Made by a program: the position numbers and the translations under genes
The notes under the pieces: generated by a model
Told to the model about the DNA's origin: nothing
Databases searched by the model: none
Seen by the model: only the letters and a program-made list of their open reading frames with translations
Shown here: positions 22,706 to 33,896 of the stretch, piece by piece
Position numbering within the stretch: position 1 is the first letter of the stretch
Layout: every line of letters starts with the position of its first letter
Assembly (NCBI GenBank): GCA_032622095.1
Contig: CP136061.1
Location: 5,280,734-5,344,733 of the forward strand
DNA: 64,000 nt
Direction of reading: 5' to 3'
DNA from: Siphonodentalium dalli
Lineage: Eukaryota; Mollusca; Scaphopoda; Gadilida; Siphonodentaliidae

Positions 22706-23610
22706 TAAGTGTTGCCAAGAGTGACATGTATGGAAGTTTTTCCAACTCTTTAGGGTGCGTTCTCACAACTAGCAGAATTGACTGGCGATCTGTCATGAAT
22801 TATTCATATTTGACTATCCATTGCACATTCTTGAATGCCACTTATCGCAGAATGAGTGTCTTCGACTGTTTTATCCTATATTGGAGCGGCGAAATGCCAC
22901 GAGTTATTGCATGATTGATTCTCATAATATATTAGAATCAATTTTTTTAGCACACTTAAGTTGTGTAACAACTATATAGGGAATTACATATATCTCACGA
23001 TATTGCTATTGTAAATGTAAGCAATTCATATCATACATTGTCGCACATAATTCGCACCTACGCTCGTAATAAAAACATTTGCTTACCTCTATTTTGAAGA
23101 ATTATAGCTAATATCATAAATATGTAAACTTTGCGGTACTTGTATGTTGCGTATATAATACCACAATGATTAGCAGCTTGTCAAATTGTGAGTAAGTGTT
23201 ATTATAGCTGCACAAAGGTAATCGGGTAGCTCCATAGCAACGGTTGCCAAGCAGTTTTGTACCAGACCAATATTGTCCATACACACTCGCTAAAATTATA
23301 TGATATAAAGTTAACGCGGAAGATTGTCATAATCAACTTTCAGATAGTGTTATATCATAGAAATGCTTCTCGTGTCATTGTAACCATCAATTATAGTAAT
23401 CAAAACAAATAACCCATTGTTTTTTTTTTTTGCATTATATTTACGCTACTCCATCATCTTCTGGCCTATACTTTTTGTTTTGCAATCCTTAGAATTGTTA
23501 TATATATATTCAGAGTGATTTATCACTTTATATTTTCTTGTCAAAGTACATTTTATAATAAAAAAAATACACACATCTCAATAAAATGTCGATACACGCA
23601 GCCAATAATA
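22706..23610. other. No gene recognised
   Basis: Mostly unique AT-rich sequence. CAACGGTTGCCAAGC at 23239-23253 is a half-site relative of the repeat B palindrome but without the rest of the repeat. Confidence 0.4.
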
Positions 23611-23624
23611 GGGACTTTCAAACA

Positions 23625-23945
23625 AATGGCGGCCATTTTATCCGCCATTTTGATTCTACCCAACTATAACGGACACATGAGTCAATGGATATATAGCCTG
23701 ATCCCTTTTCAGTACAAATAGGTACATAAAACATTGTTTTTCGATCAGAAACTGAGTCATAACGATGCATACTTGTTGGGATTGAGAGAAAAACAAGAGT
23801 TGTTGTCAAAACGGTTGCCATGGCAACCATGGGCATTCTCCAGCTTGGCATGATATCAAACATGTCTTATTTTTATATGTAGTACATGCGTGTCGAGTTT
23901 GGTGCTTTTACCATAAAATGCACGATTGTGTCATCTATCCGCCCA
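23625..23945 (+). repeat. Repeat B, longest copy, with RFX X-box palindrome
   Basis: Contains the perfect 16-bp palindrome GGTTGCCATGGCAACC at 23813-23828, TTGGCATGATATC, ATATGTAGTACATGCG, GGTGCTTTTACCATAAAATG and CACGATTGTGTCATCTATCC. Segments recur at 9424-9645 (inverted), 16015-16100 (inverted) and 20430-20540. Its left part includes ATGGCGGCCATTTTATCCGC, a YY1-like context. Element class unknown. Confidence 0.6.
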
Positions 23946-25290
23946 CTACAACGTCACTTTAGAAAATTTTAACACGCACCATTATCTTAGTCGTAAAACG
24001 TTACCCATGTCAGACCGCCTTGGTGCCATCTTGACTATACCCTTAAAGTTATATATAGAACACAGACAGATATTCGCAAATATTTGATTCATTGTATCAT
24101 TTGAGAAGAACGTGTATGAGTTTGATGGTAATTTGCACTAAGCATATTTTTATCAGTTTTGGTGACCCTCCCGTCCCTATTCCGGACTCAAGCTGCGCCA
24201 CTTTTGACATCATTAAACCACCCACTTAGACTCACTATAGAGATGAATGTATATAAAATTGGTGAAAATTGGCGTGTATGCAAATTCGTATCAAATTTAG
24301 GGCCATCATTGCATATCTCTCACCCAAACGGCACCAATTTGGCGCATTTACACCACACGATTATAATACTCGTATCACGGAGAAGAATATGTATCAATCA
24401 GGAGTAAATCGGCGCTAAATATATTGTTTATCAATGTTTGTGTCCCTCTCACCCTGACTCGAATGGCCCCACTTTTGACATTTTAAACCACACAATTAGA
24501 CTCCTGATATCATGGAGATTATTATTTGTAAGTTTGGTGCTAATCCGCGACTAAACAAATTTTTATCAAATTTAGTTCCCACCCCACCCACCCCCATCTC
24601 TCACCAAAAACAGCACCAATATGACGTCTTTAAATTAACACGATTAGATTCCTCATATCATGGATAAGAATGTTGCTCTAAGAATGTTGGCGCTAAAAAT
24701 ATTGTGTATCAATTTTGGTGCCCCTCTCATTTTCAGTGCACCCCTGACTTATTTTGACAACTTTTAGACACACCATTAGACACATCATACCGTGGGGATG
24801 ATTTTGCATAAGTTTTGTGGAAATCCGCGACTAAACCAATTCTTATCAGTACACACCCACCCACCCCAAATATCTCATCCAAACGACACCAATTTGGCGC
24901 CATTAAATCACACAATAAGATTCCTTATATCGTGGAGAAGATCTCAGAAGAATGTGCATCGGCGCTAAATTTATTTTTGATAAATTTTGGTGCCCCTTCC
25001 AGGCATCCCTGGCTCGAACGGCGCGACTTTGGCATATCTAAACCACACCGTTATATTTCTCGTTTTATATATAAGTTTGGTGGCATTCGGCGACAATTGT
25101 TTTTCTGCTCCTCCCCCTTTTCTGCCCCTGACAACAACGGCGTCACTTTAGAACATTCTAACCCACACCATATTATCTTTCTCGTAAAAAGGTACCCCTG
25201 TTAGACCCCTTTTGTGCCATCTAGGTGGTCCCCTGTGAATTTCTATAGAACACAGACAGACAGACATACATTCGCAAATATAGATATAGA
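23946..25290 (-). mobile_element. Helitron family A fragments, minus orientation
   Basis: The right end TTCGCAAATATAGATATAGA then T (25290|25291) is the reverse complement of a Helitron 5' TC end and matches the start of the element at 42120. The interior repeats the family blocks (ATCGGCGAC, ATCGGCGCTAAA, CACACGATTATA, CCCTGACTC). A second 5'-end-like stretch (ACAGACAGATATTCGCAAAT) at about 24060-24080 shows that at least two copies are joined. The 3' CTAG end is missing, so these are truncated or recombined copies. Confidence 0.65.
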
Positions 25291-25764
25291 TTACTGCGGT
25301 CAAAATATTATGTGAGACTCACATAAGGTATCGAGTACAATATACCACTATATTACAATAGTGTGTGCGAGTTCTTGGCGAGAAAGAAAATAATAAGTTT
25401 GTCACATGTGGCTTGATTGACCAATGGAAAACAAAACAATGCGAGCAAATATCGATCGGAGACACTCCTTTATGATTTATTGCCAGGGGGTTCACTTCGA
25501 TTAGCGGTCATCGATATATATTAAATAATCGCTCAGGAAATTCGGTTATGATCCATCGATGCTCTAGTATGTTCCAACACTTCAGTTCGTACAATGTACC
25601 TGGAAGAACGATCGACCTATTTTATACTCGAAATTACGATCTGGGTCCATTCTTTCGATGAACCATTGTGTACAGAGTTTTAATTACTGAAAATCACCCA
25701 CGAAGTACAGGCTTATGCGAATCTTATTTGGTGGGAATACCAGGGAATCTATAAATTAATTTTG
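25291..25764. other. No gene recognised
   Basis: Unique-looking sequence between Helitron fragments. No coding signal. Confidence 0.4.
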
Positions 25765-26010
25765 ATAAAACAGGATTATATAAAAGTTTCATGGCAATCG
25801 GCGGCAAACATTTTTTCTACCCCTCCCCCTGATAACGGCGTCACTTTAGAAAATTCTAACCCAAACCATATCTTTCTCGTAAAAAGTTACCCCTAGTAGA
25901 CCGTCTGGTACCATCTAGATGGTCCATCGGCACTAAACTTAGTTTATATATACATTTTGGCGCCCCTCTCCACTTCCGTGCATCCCTGACTCGAACGGCG
26001 CCACTCTTAA
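25765..26010 (-). mobile_element. Helitron family A fragment
   Basis: GGCAATCGGCGGCAAA, ACGGCGTCACTTTAGAAAAT, CTCGTAAAAAGTTACCCCTA and CCCTGACTCGAACGGCGCCA follow the block vocabulary of 24100-25250. Both ends are missing. Confidence 0.6.
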
Positions 26011-26248
26011 AGCCGCAGCTACCCTCGTGTGAGTGGTTTAGATTTCGTTCGTTAATTATGACTGTGTATGGTCATTTTATGGATAATGTGTGCAGACACA
26101 TGACTAGATGGTCTCCGTTGACAGTAGATGTCAACCTTGGAATTTGAAACTCCCAGATTCACCACCGCCCCAACAATCTGTGGTACCTCTGATTTTTTTA
26201 GGGTCACTGCAAAATACTAACAGCTCGAGGTCTAATTCCATGCAAATT

Positions 26249-26629
26249 GTGCAGGCCTCGATTGAACATGCCATCGGATAGAGAATGTGTAGGCCTCGAT
26301 TGAACTAGCCATCGGATAGAGTATGTCTAGGCCTCGATTGAACTCGCCATCGGATAGAGAATGTGTAGGCCTCGATTGAACTGGCCATCGGATAGAGAAT
26401 GTGTAGGCCTCGATTGAACTTGCCATCGGATAGAGAATGTGTAGGCCTCGATTGAACTGGCCATTGGATAAAGAATGTGTAGGCCTCGATTGACCTGGCC
26501 ATCGGATAAAGAATCTGTAGGCCTCGATTGAACTGGCCATCGGATAAAGAATGTGTAGGCCCCGATTGAACTGGCCATCGGATAAAGAATGTGTAGGCCT
26601 CGATTGACCTGGCCATCGGATAGAGAATG
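26249..26629. repeat. 36-bp minisatellite, about 10.5 copies
   Basis: Head-to-tail units with the order GTAGGCCTCGATTGAACTGG then CCATCGGATAGAGAAT. Units alternate between GATAGAGAA and GATAAAGAA. Because 36 is divisible by three and the unit lacks minus-strand stops, all three minus frames stay open. The encoded repeats are therefore an artefact of unit length, not evidence of a gene. Confidence 0.95.
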
Positions 26630-27084
26630 GGACACTCTGGACCATGAGTGAGAAAAGTTTGAAATCTGAACATGGAAACAGCAAAATTTGTAGAATCTAC
26701 ACTTATATCCAGCTCTCCAAGTGTTGTAGATATAAATGTTTTATATAAATAGCCCGTATAACTTTGGAAAATTTCCAACAGATGCTGATTTCATGCCCGT
26801 GTTCAGACTGATAGGCTTTCCAATTCTCGGTGAAAGGGCTTTCATTTTAATGATATCCCCGTCGCTAATGTGGTTATGTCGTGGATAAGATCATCGCAGT
26901 CTGGCAATAAGACGGTGGCCCTGGTTCGAACCCCGACATGTGTGACTTGATCTGAGTTGAGGGACATCTCATTGTGCCATTCTGATTGATACAATATTAT
27001 AATAAATGAGATTTTATTCACCGACTTAAGCACATTTGAAGCAATGGACACTCACAATGAGTCCGTGCCTCCATAATTATGATC
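26630..27084. other. No gene recognised
   Basis: A B-box-like GGTTCGAACCC at about 26929 was considered as a tRNA or SINE and not accepted. Nothing else stands out. Confidence 0.4.
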
Positions 27085-27245
27085 TATATTTACATAAAAG
27101 TTTGTTAGAAATCGGCGACAAAAGTATTTATTATTTTGACGTCCACCCCACCCAACCACCACCTCACTCGAGCAACGCGACTTATATGTGTCTTTAAACC
27201 ACACATATAAGTGTTGTGGCGATCGGCGCCAAAATCCACAAAATT
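27085..27245 (-). mobile_element. Helitron family A fragment
   Basis: ACATAAAAGTTTGTTAGAAA then TCGGCGACAAAAGTATTTAT, CACCCAACCACC, TCTTTAAACCACACA and GATCGGCGCCAAAA are decayed family blocks. Confidence 0.5.
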
Positions 27246-28509
27246 ATGTAGCCAATTATACAGATGGAAATATCAAGATCAACGCAAAGGTATTTTGTAA
27301 GATGTTGTAATTAGCAGTTTTTTTGAGATACAAATTAAGAAAAAGTACCATATGACCTTGGCAACAATATCTAATTGTTCCATATTTGGGTGCTTAATAT
27401 TTTTGCTTTGGGTTCTATTTTTTCAATGAAAGGGGAAGAACTATATAGAGTTATTTCCCCTGCAAAAAAACTTCAATCTTGATGACAAAACTCAACAAAA
27501 ACAACATGTCCACAGTTTATTACACCGGATAAGTTGATAATACCATGTTTTAGAGCTTCCTCTTTCAAATGGTATATAATATGGCATATATTTTATATAA
27601 AGTAATCTGGGGGTTCGAACGTTACGTGGGCCTTTAACTACAAACACAGGTAACGTTCATAAACTGATTGTTTTCATAGAGCAGTTTCGCTTTGGCAAGG
27701 CACCACATATACACAGAGCGACACGATGTGTAAATGGTAAATGGGTTTGTCGATACGGCACGAGTGCTGTCGCGGAAGGATAGAACGAGAGGCGCTTGTA
27801 TATCGGCAGTTGCAAATAACAGTTAATACATGAAAGTTGCACATTAGAATAAAATACATGCAATATGTATATCTACGATATGTATAATCCTTAGTAGAAG
27901 ATAAATTAATACTTTCAACGTATATTCCTCCATATTGCCATTCTGTCTTTTTATAGAAAGAATAATCGGATCATGTTGCACACGCGCGGAATTGATTATA
28001 CACATCGTGTCGTTCTGTGTTTATTACACGCTTCGCGTCCTAGAATCCGTGCATTCAAAATACAGACTAAAACGATTTATTTAGGCACATAGAGGGCGTT
28101 TTTTTGTCATGTATGATGATGCTTTTATTTTATAGCTCCGGTTTCGTGGTTGAGGCGAACGTCACGTCATGTACGGTATTTTACGTCAACGAGATGCGCA
28201 TGGAACGTATGTTCCATACGGATTTGTAAATATGGCACAGCAATAACAATGTACTTCTGGGAACAAGCGTGTAATAAAATTCAATATGTCATGGTCATGA
28301 TAATCACACACCAATGAACATGTTTATAAACATTACATTTACTTGAAACATAGGGCCCGTTCTGATTCGTACAGTGGTCACCTTGCTCCAAGCTGATAGT
28401 ATATTTGTTCTCCCTAGATGCATCATACATCACACACGTGTATTTCGCACTTGCTATTGTAATTGATCTATGATGCCAGAATATGAACAGTAATATGCAT
28501 ATCAAATGT
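27246..28509. other. No gene recognised
   Basis: AT-rich sequence. Minus-strand frames at 27657-27863 overlap in two frames without recognisable domains. Confidence 0.4.
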
Positions 28510-28558
28510 GACCCACCATATCAAATCCAGTCGTAAGTCGGGATTTGTTTACCCTGTG

Positions 28559-28625
28559 CCAATGCATTCTCTTATATATGCGAGTCGACCATAGGTCGCC
28601 TCGCATATATAAGAGAATGCATTGG
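28559..28625. other. 67-nt near-perfect hairpin X1
   Basis: The 26-bp outer stem (CCAATGCATTCTCTTATATA onward) is exactly complementary. After one T/C mismatch, a 5-bp inner stem (CGACC/GGTCG) closes on a 3-base ATA loop. Confidence 0.95.
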
Positions 28626-28686
28626 CCTAACAATTTTTACAATTTTAATAATTTTTTCTTGTATTCTTTAACAATTTTATAATTTT

Positions 28687-28768
28687 ACCCATACAGAGCC
28701 CCAGACAAACATGAGCAGATGACACTCTTCTATATGCTTCTATAAATGTGTGGGGCTCCCTGCAGGGT
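28687..28768. other. Hairpin Y1, GAGCCCC stem
   Basis: CCCATACAGAGCCCCAGACA pairs imperfectly with TGTGTGGGGCTCCCTGCAGG. A direct copy, Y2, is at 28967-29047, 280 bp downstream. Confidence 0.7.
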
Positions 28769-28845
28769 AATGGATGTTTTTTATTTTATGTCCTAAAAAT
28801 TGTAAGAAACATTTATTTAAAAAAAATGATAACAAAATTGTTAGG

Positions 28846-28912
28846 CCAATGCATTCTCTTATATATGCGAGGCGATCTATGGTCGACTCGCATATATAAG
28901 AGAATGCATTGG
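28846..28912. other. 67-nt near-perfect hairpin X2
   Basis: Inverted partner of 28559-28625 with the same 26-bp outer stem. The inner stem is CGATC/GGTCG with one T-G pair, and the loop is TAT. Confidence 0.95.
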
Positions 28913-28966
28913 CACAGGGTAAAACAATCCCGACTTACGACTGGATTTGATATGGCGGGTCTATTA

Positions 28967-29047
28967 ACCCATAGAGAGCCCCACACAGTCTGGAGCAGAC
29001 GATACTATGTAGTTCACGCTTCCATCTGTGTGAGGCTCCCTGTGGGT
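28967..29047. other. Hairpin Y2, GAGCCCC stem
   Basis: CCCATAGAGAGCCCCACACA pairs with TGTGTGAGGCTCCCTGTGGG, a longer stem than Y1. It lies just outside the foldback arms, so the element may extend to about 29050. Confidence 0.75.
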
Positions 29048-29106
29048 TATATGATTTGATTGGACTACTAATTTTGCATGGCAGTATCATAATCGCATTA
29101 TTTATT

Positions 29107-30410
29107 TAAGTGTACTAATAATAATTATAAACCTTTAAATGTACTAATAATAATTATAAACCTTTAAGTGTACTAATAATAATTATAAACCATTAAGTGT
29201 ACTAATATTAATTATAAACCATTAAGAGTACTTATAATAATTATAAACCCTTAAGTGTACTAATAATAATTATAAACCTTTAAGTTTATTAATAATAATT
29301 ATAAACCTTTAAGTTTACTAATAATAATTATAAACCTTCAAGTGTACTAATAATAATTATAAACCTTTAAGTGTACTAATAATAATTATAAACCTTCAAG
29401 TGTACTAATAATTATTATCAACCTTTAAGTTGTCTAATAATAATTATAAACCTTTAAGTGTACTAATAATAATTATAAACCTTTAAGTGTACTAATAATA
29501 ATTATAAACATTTATGTGTACTAATAATAATTATAAACATTTAAGTGTACTAATAATAATGATAAACCCTTAAGTGTACTAATAATAATTATAAACCTTT
29601 AAGTGTACTAATAATAATTATAAACCATTAAGTTTACTAATCTTAATTATAAACCATTAGAGTACTTATAATAACTATAAACCCTTAAGTGTACTAATAA
29701 TACTTCTAAACCTTTAAGTGTACTAATAATAATTATAAACATTTATGTGTACTAATAATAATTATAAACATTTAAGTGTACTAATAATAATTATAAACCC
29801 TTAAGTGTACTAATAATAATTATAAACCTTTAAGTGTACTAATAATAATTATAAACCATTAAGTGTACTAATATTAATTATAAACCATTAGAGTACTTAT
29901 AATAATTATAAACCCTTAAGTGTACTAATAATACTTATAAACCTTTAAGTGTACTAATAACAATTATAAACCTTTAAGTGTACTAATAATAATTATAAAC
30001 CTTCAAGTGTACTAATAATACTTATAAACCTTTAAGTGTACTAATAATAATTATAAACCTTCAAGTGTACTAATAATAATTATAAATCTTTAAGTGTACT
30101 AATAATAGTTATAAACCATCAATTGTACTAATAATAATTATAAACCTTTAAGTGTACTAATAATTATTATAAACCTTTAAGTGTACTAATAATAACTATA
30201 AACCTTTAAGTGTACTAATAATAATTATAAACCCTTAAGTGTACTAATAATAATTATAAACCTTCCAGTGTACTAATAATAATTATAAACCTTTAAGTGT
30301 ACTAATAATAATTATAAACCTTTAAGTTTACTAATAATAATTATAAACCTTTAGGTGTACTAATAATAATTATAAACCTTTATGTGTACTAATAATAATT
30401 ATAAACCTTT
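29107..30410. repeat. 29-bp AT-rich minisatellite, about 45 copies
   Basis: Unit GTGTACTAATAATAATTATA then AACCTTTAA, with single-base variants spread across the array (CCTTCAAG, CCATTAAG, CATTTATG). Higher-order similarity is visible: variant series such as CCATTAAG then CCATTAGAG recur around 29200, 29625 and 29850. No coding role. Confidence 0.97.
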
Positions 30411-30441
30411 CGGAGATGGCAACCATACTGGAATATATTAA

Positions 30442-30486
<45 letters not shown>
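30442..30486. repeat. (AT)n microsatellite
   Basis: About 20 AT dinucleotides ending exactly at the CTAG terminus of the Helitron at 30487. This fits the AT dinucleotide target preference. Confidence 0.9.
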
Positions 30487-30487
<1 letters not shown>

Positions 30488-31352
30488 TAGCAGGTGACCC
30501 GACTTCGTCCGGTCTTTGACCTAGAATTGACCATTTTGAAGGTCAAGGTCAGATCGGGGTAACGATTTAACCCGTCAAAACACTCACTGGACAAAAGTAG
30601 CCCTAGGTATAAAATTTCGTCTAAATCTGTCCATTTTACCCGATTTGACCTTGAATTGACCACTTTGAAGGTCAAGGTCTGGTCTGGTTCACGATTTGAC
30701 CCGTCGAAAACAGTCGCCGGTAAAAAAGGACCCTAGGTATAAAATTTCGTCGAAATCCGTGCGTTTTACCCGATTTAACCTTGAATTTACCATTTTGAAG
30801 GTCAAGGTCAGGTCGGGGTAACGATTTGACGATTAGAAGGTCTCGCAAGGGATCAATTGAGGCCGAAGTGATTTCGAGTGACAAAAATGACGATGTCGGA
30901 AATAATAAGATATCTCGAACCCGGTGGTCGTAGAATTCGATTTTTCATGGGAAAATGGACAGACTCCACGCTTTAATTGTATTACTCAATTATCGAAGAG
31001 ACATAAACGCATTTACTAACAATTTTGCCAGCCTTGGGAAGATTCGTAGAAGCGAGTTCTATGCAATGGAAATCCATGCATATTTCCTATGTAACGGTTT
31101 AACAGAGTCTAAACGCTCGTTATCAACGACACTGCGGATACGACCGCTCTTTACCTATCACGCGATTAACCCCAACAATTCCAAGACGGCGGCAGTGGGA
31201 ATGGAGAATGAGTGCCCGGAGCTTCTCAAAAGAAATGCGACACTTCATATGGTTTTTACCCATAGATAGGAAGTTTGGTCGAAATCCGTCCGGCTGTTTT
31301 CCCAGCCATAGCTAACACACAAACAGACAGAAGTCCCAAAATATATATTAGA
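30487..31352 (-). mobile_element. Non-autonomous Helitron, family B, complete
   Basis: Read on the minus strand, the 866-bp element starts TCTAATATATATTTTGGGAC (complement of 31333-31352, preceded by A) and ends in CTAG (complement of 30487-30490, followed by T). Five bases inside the 3' end lies a hairpin (30496-30514): 4-bp GACC/GGTC, a C-C mismatch, 3-bp GAC/GTC and a TTC loop. TC start, CTAG end, subterminal hairpin and A/T flanks without duplication are the Helitron signature. The interior has about 2.5 tandem units of 129 bp (GACCATTTTGAAGGTCAAGG at 30529, 30658, 30788). The 104-residue frame at 30955-31269 has no Rep or helicase similarity. Confidence 0.88.
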
Positions 31353-31439
31353 TAATATTTAAATTAATATTTTAATTGGACGCTATGGTATTGGAACGTA
31401 CATACGTGAAAGCCAAGTGCAATATTCGTCAAAGATGTG

Positions 31440-31910
31440 GGAGTTCGTGAGTTGTCACTTTAGAACGTTAGACGTTAGAACGATGAACAAATTAGTGTGC
31501 ACAAGTGATCAATATTAGCCAGTTTCTTTGCATGTGGTGTAAAATCTATATCATTCTCGAAATTTGAAAAGACGTTGTGTGTCATAAATTTAAAGTTTAA
31601 ATGTTATAGTATATGCCAGACAAAGCCATTACTCAAGTAGACGCGGAGAGCTTGATGTGTCTTTCGTATAGAAAGTTCATTTCAATAGAACGTTGTTTGA
31701 TTAACCAAAGGCTAATGTTGGACCGCTCTCCAATTCTCATCTCTGACGATAAACCGGCGACTACAAAAGGGCACCAGTCTCATAAGAGTGATGATACACA
31801 ATATCCCAGAACAACAGGTATGTATTGGATAGTAAACGACATTTGTTATTGTCGTGTTGAGTACTTCATTCAGCGGTTTGCAATTAAAAATCAAAAGTCC
31901 TCTTGCCAAT
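31440..31910 (-). repeat. 414-bp repeat, third copy, inverted
   Basis: The reverse complement follows 17960-18790: CACCAGTCTCATAAGAG, AACAACAGGTATGTATTGGA, CGTTGTTTGATTAACC and CAATATTAGCCAGTTTCTTT correspond in order. It ends just before the 19-bp array. Confidence 0.75.
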
Positions 31911-31968
31911 CGATATTATGTTTATGAATAAGTGGCGACGATGATGAAGCTGCATCTGCCTTTAAGGC

Positions 31969-32350
31969 TACATACACAGGCAGACGATACATACACAGAC
32001 AGACGATACATACACAGACAGACGATACATACACAGACAGACGATACATACACAGACAGACGATACATACACAGACAGACGATACATACACAGGCAGACG
32101 ATATATACACAGACAGGCGATACATACACAGGCAGGCGATACATACACAGACAGACGATACACACACAGACAGGCGATACATACACAGACAGGCGATACA
32201 TACACAGACAGACGATACATACACAGACAGACGATACATACACAGACAGGCGATACATATACAGACAGACGATACAAACCCAGACAGACGATACATACAC
32301 AGGCAGACGATACATACACAGACAGGCGATACAAACCCAGGCAGACGATG
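31969..32350. repeat. 19-bp minisatellite, about 20 copies
   Basis: Unit ACATACACAGACAGACGAT with A/G variants. The unit has no stop in any frame on either strand, so long frames open on both strands (for example 31891-32411 minus, 31932-32363 plus). They encode mere repeats and I do not call a gene. Confidence 0.97.
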
Positions 32351-32444
32351 CATTCTGGAATAAGTCCCAGATGCTAATACACATTGTTGGTTTCAAGTCT
32401 GCAAGTAACATTATCAGACCCCAGCTAGATCAGTGTCAGACACA

Positions 32445-32635
32445 AATCATTTGCATAGATTTGTTGGCAATCGGCGACAAAAGTGTTTTTGTTATCAACT
32501 TAGGTGCCTTTCCCTTCCCTGTCCCTGACTCAAACCGCACTAATTTAGCGTCTATTTAAACAACCTTACTCAAATAATTGTAGATGATTATTTATAAATT
32601 TGATGCAAATCGGCGACTAAAACTAAAACATTTAT
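32445..32635 (-). mobile_element. Helitron family A fragment
   Basis: GTTGGCAATCGGCGACAAAA, CCCTGACTCAAACCGCACTA, ATGATTATTTATAAATTTGA and GCAAATCGGCGACTAAAAC are successive family blocks. Both ends are missing. Confidence 0.6.
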
Positions 32636-33896
32636 CACTTGAACAGATATACGAATAAACACACATGCAGGACATGTTATATTCGATATAGACAAATAAA
32701 TACACAATACAGCGCAGTATATAGTAAGTGCTACATCAATGTTAAGTATACATATACAGTGTATACATATACAATATATATGTATATAATCACAATTATG
32801 TTGTAGGTTTTTATATTTGAACATATAATGTATGAATAATTACGTAGATAAGTATATCGTCAGAACAAGCCGATCTTATGTAATGGCTTGTCTGTTGATT
32901 AGTAGGAGCTGGAATTGTATACGGTGCTTTCAGCAACATGGGCACCATTAGTATCAAGGCACTGTCAATTTTAGTGAAGCAGGAAAGACTGCACATGTAT
33001 ATATAAACTACCGATATCCGACCAGTAGCGATGCGTTGTGCTTATTTAGCTACGGGGGTTCCATGTCGTTGTTGGATAGAAGTCTTAATATTATTAATAT
33101 TAAGAGTTTGTTCTATGGCACACGCTTTGTGGGGTGCTCGTTTATCGGACTTAGTGGAAACTTCATTGATGATGTCCATGCAGAGCAGTCTACCTTGTGG
33201 CGGTTCACAGATGTCAAGATAACGGTAACAAAAGCAAGCGAATATAACAGCCTAGAATACCTTGTATTAACCCGCTTTATATGAATTTGTTTGGGTTTAT
33301 GGTGCCCATGTCCATTGCGAGCAATATTGAGGGCCAGTCATAATTGAGATAGATAAATTAAAACAGGGTAACCTAACAGACTAAATAGTGAACGACTTCC
33401 AACAAGGCATCGCCCATGGCATTTCAACAAAGGGCCATAACTTTGGTGAACATTTGGCAGGCGGAATCCAAATCCGAACCAGTAAACGTTTATACAAAAT
33501 TTCATTCCATTAAGTTCCGATCCACCAACACCAAAGTTATCACATGGAGACGAAGATTTGGAGCAACGTCATTCAACCCAACAGACTAAACTTTTAGTGA
33601 ATTTAGAGCGTCGCTATATGGCTTGGCATAACACCCGTGGTAACTTCATCAAGGGACGACCAAAAACAGCTTATAGCTTACTGTCGTCTCCGTTTCCAAC
33701 CGATATAACATGCCTGCAAATCTCCGATAACATACACCTCAATTTTATGTCAACTACGCTATTAATTTGTTATGTTTTATATATCTGTATGTATTGTCTT
33801 TGTGTTGGAATAAAGTATGTTTAAACAAAACAAAAAGGGACCATAACTCCCGCGAACACTGGCGGGCCACCCAAATTATAAATTATCAAATCGCAC
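32636..33896. other. No gene recognised; GGGCCATAACT-type repeat pieces
   Basis: AAAGGGCCATAACTTTGGTG at about 33428 and GGGACCATAACTCCC at 33837 belong to a repeat type frequent in mollusc genomes (from memory). A stretch ending GGAATAAAGTATGTTTAAAC at 33809-33828 looks like a polyadenylated 3' end of an unidentified transcript or retroelement. Confidence 0.4.

Larger units (their letters stand above)
28510..28961. mobile_element. Foldback element made of nested palindromes
   Basis: A 452-bp inverted repeat starts GACCCACCATATCAAATCCA on the left and its complement (one or two changes) ends at 28961. Each arm contains a self-complementary 67-nt hairpin (28559-28625 and 28846-28912). The centre holds AACAATTTTA-type AT-rich stretches, also inverted, and a GAGCCCC hairpin. 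No coding sequence and no clear target duplication were seen. A decayed copy of one arm is at 48060-48300, so this is a dispersed family. Confidence 0.8.

Noticed and set aside
26232..26778. Three overlapping minus-strand open frames of 102-157 residues
   Set aside because: They arise from a 36-bp minisatellite whose length is divisible by three and which lacks stops in all three frames. There is no single favoured frame, no start context and no unique domain.
26866..26945. tRNA gene or SINE head with B box GGTTCGAACCC
   Set aside because: No cloverleaf can be drawn: the T stem does not pair and the A box is poor. A single B-box match is not enough.
29107..30410. Regular 29-bp repeats resembling a CRISPR array
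   Set aside because: Units are contiguous with no unique spacers, the sequence is eukaryotic, and no cas gene is present. It is a minisatellite.
30955..31269. 104-residue open frame inside the family B Helitron
   Set aside because: No Rep, helicase or replication-protein motif. The frame lies in a non-autonomous element and looks like chance.
31891..32411. Long open frames on both strands encoding cysteine- or threonine-rich repeats
   Set aside because: A stop-free 19-bp repeat keeps every frame open on both strands. Nothing distinguishes a coding frame.
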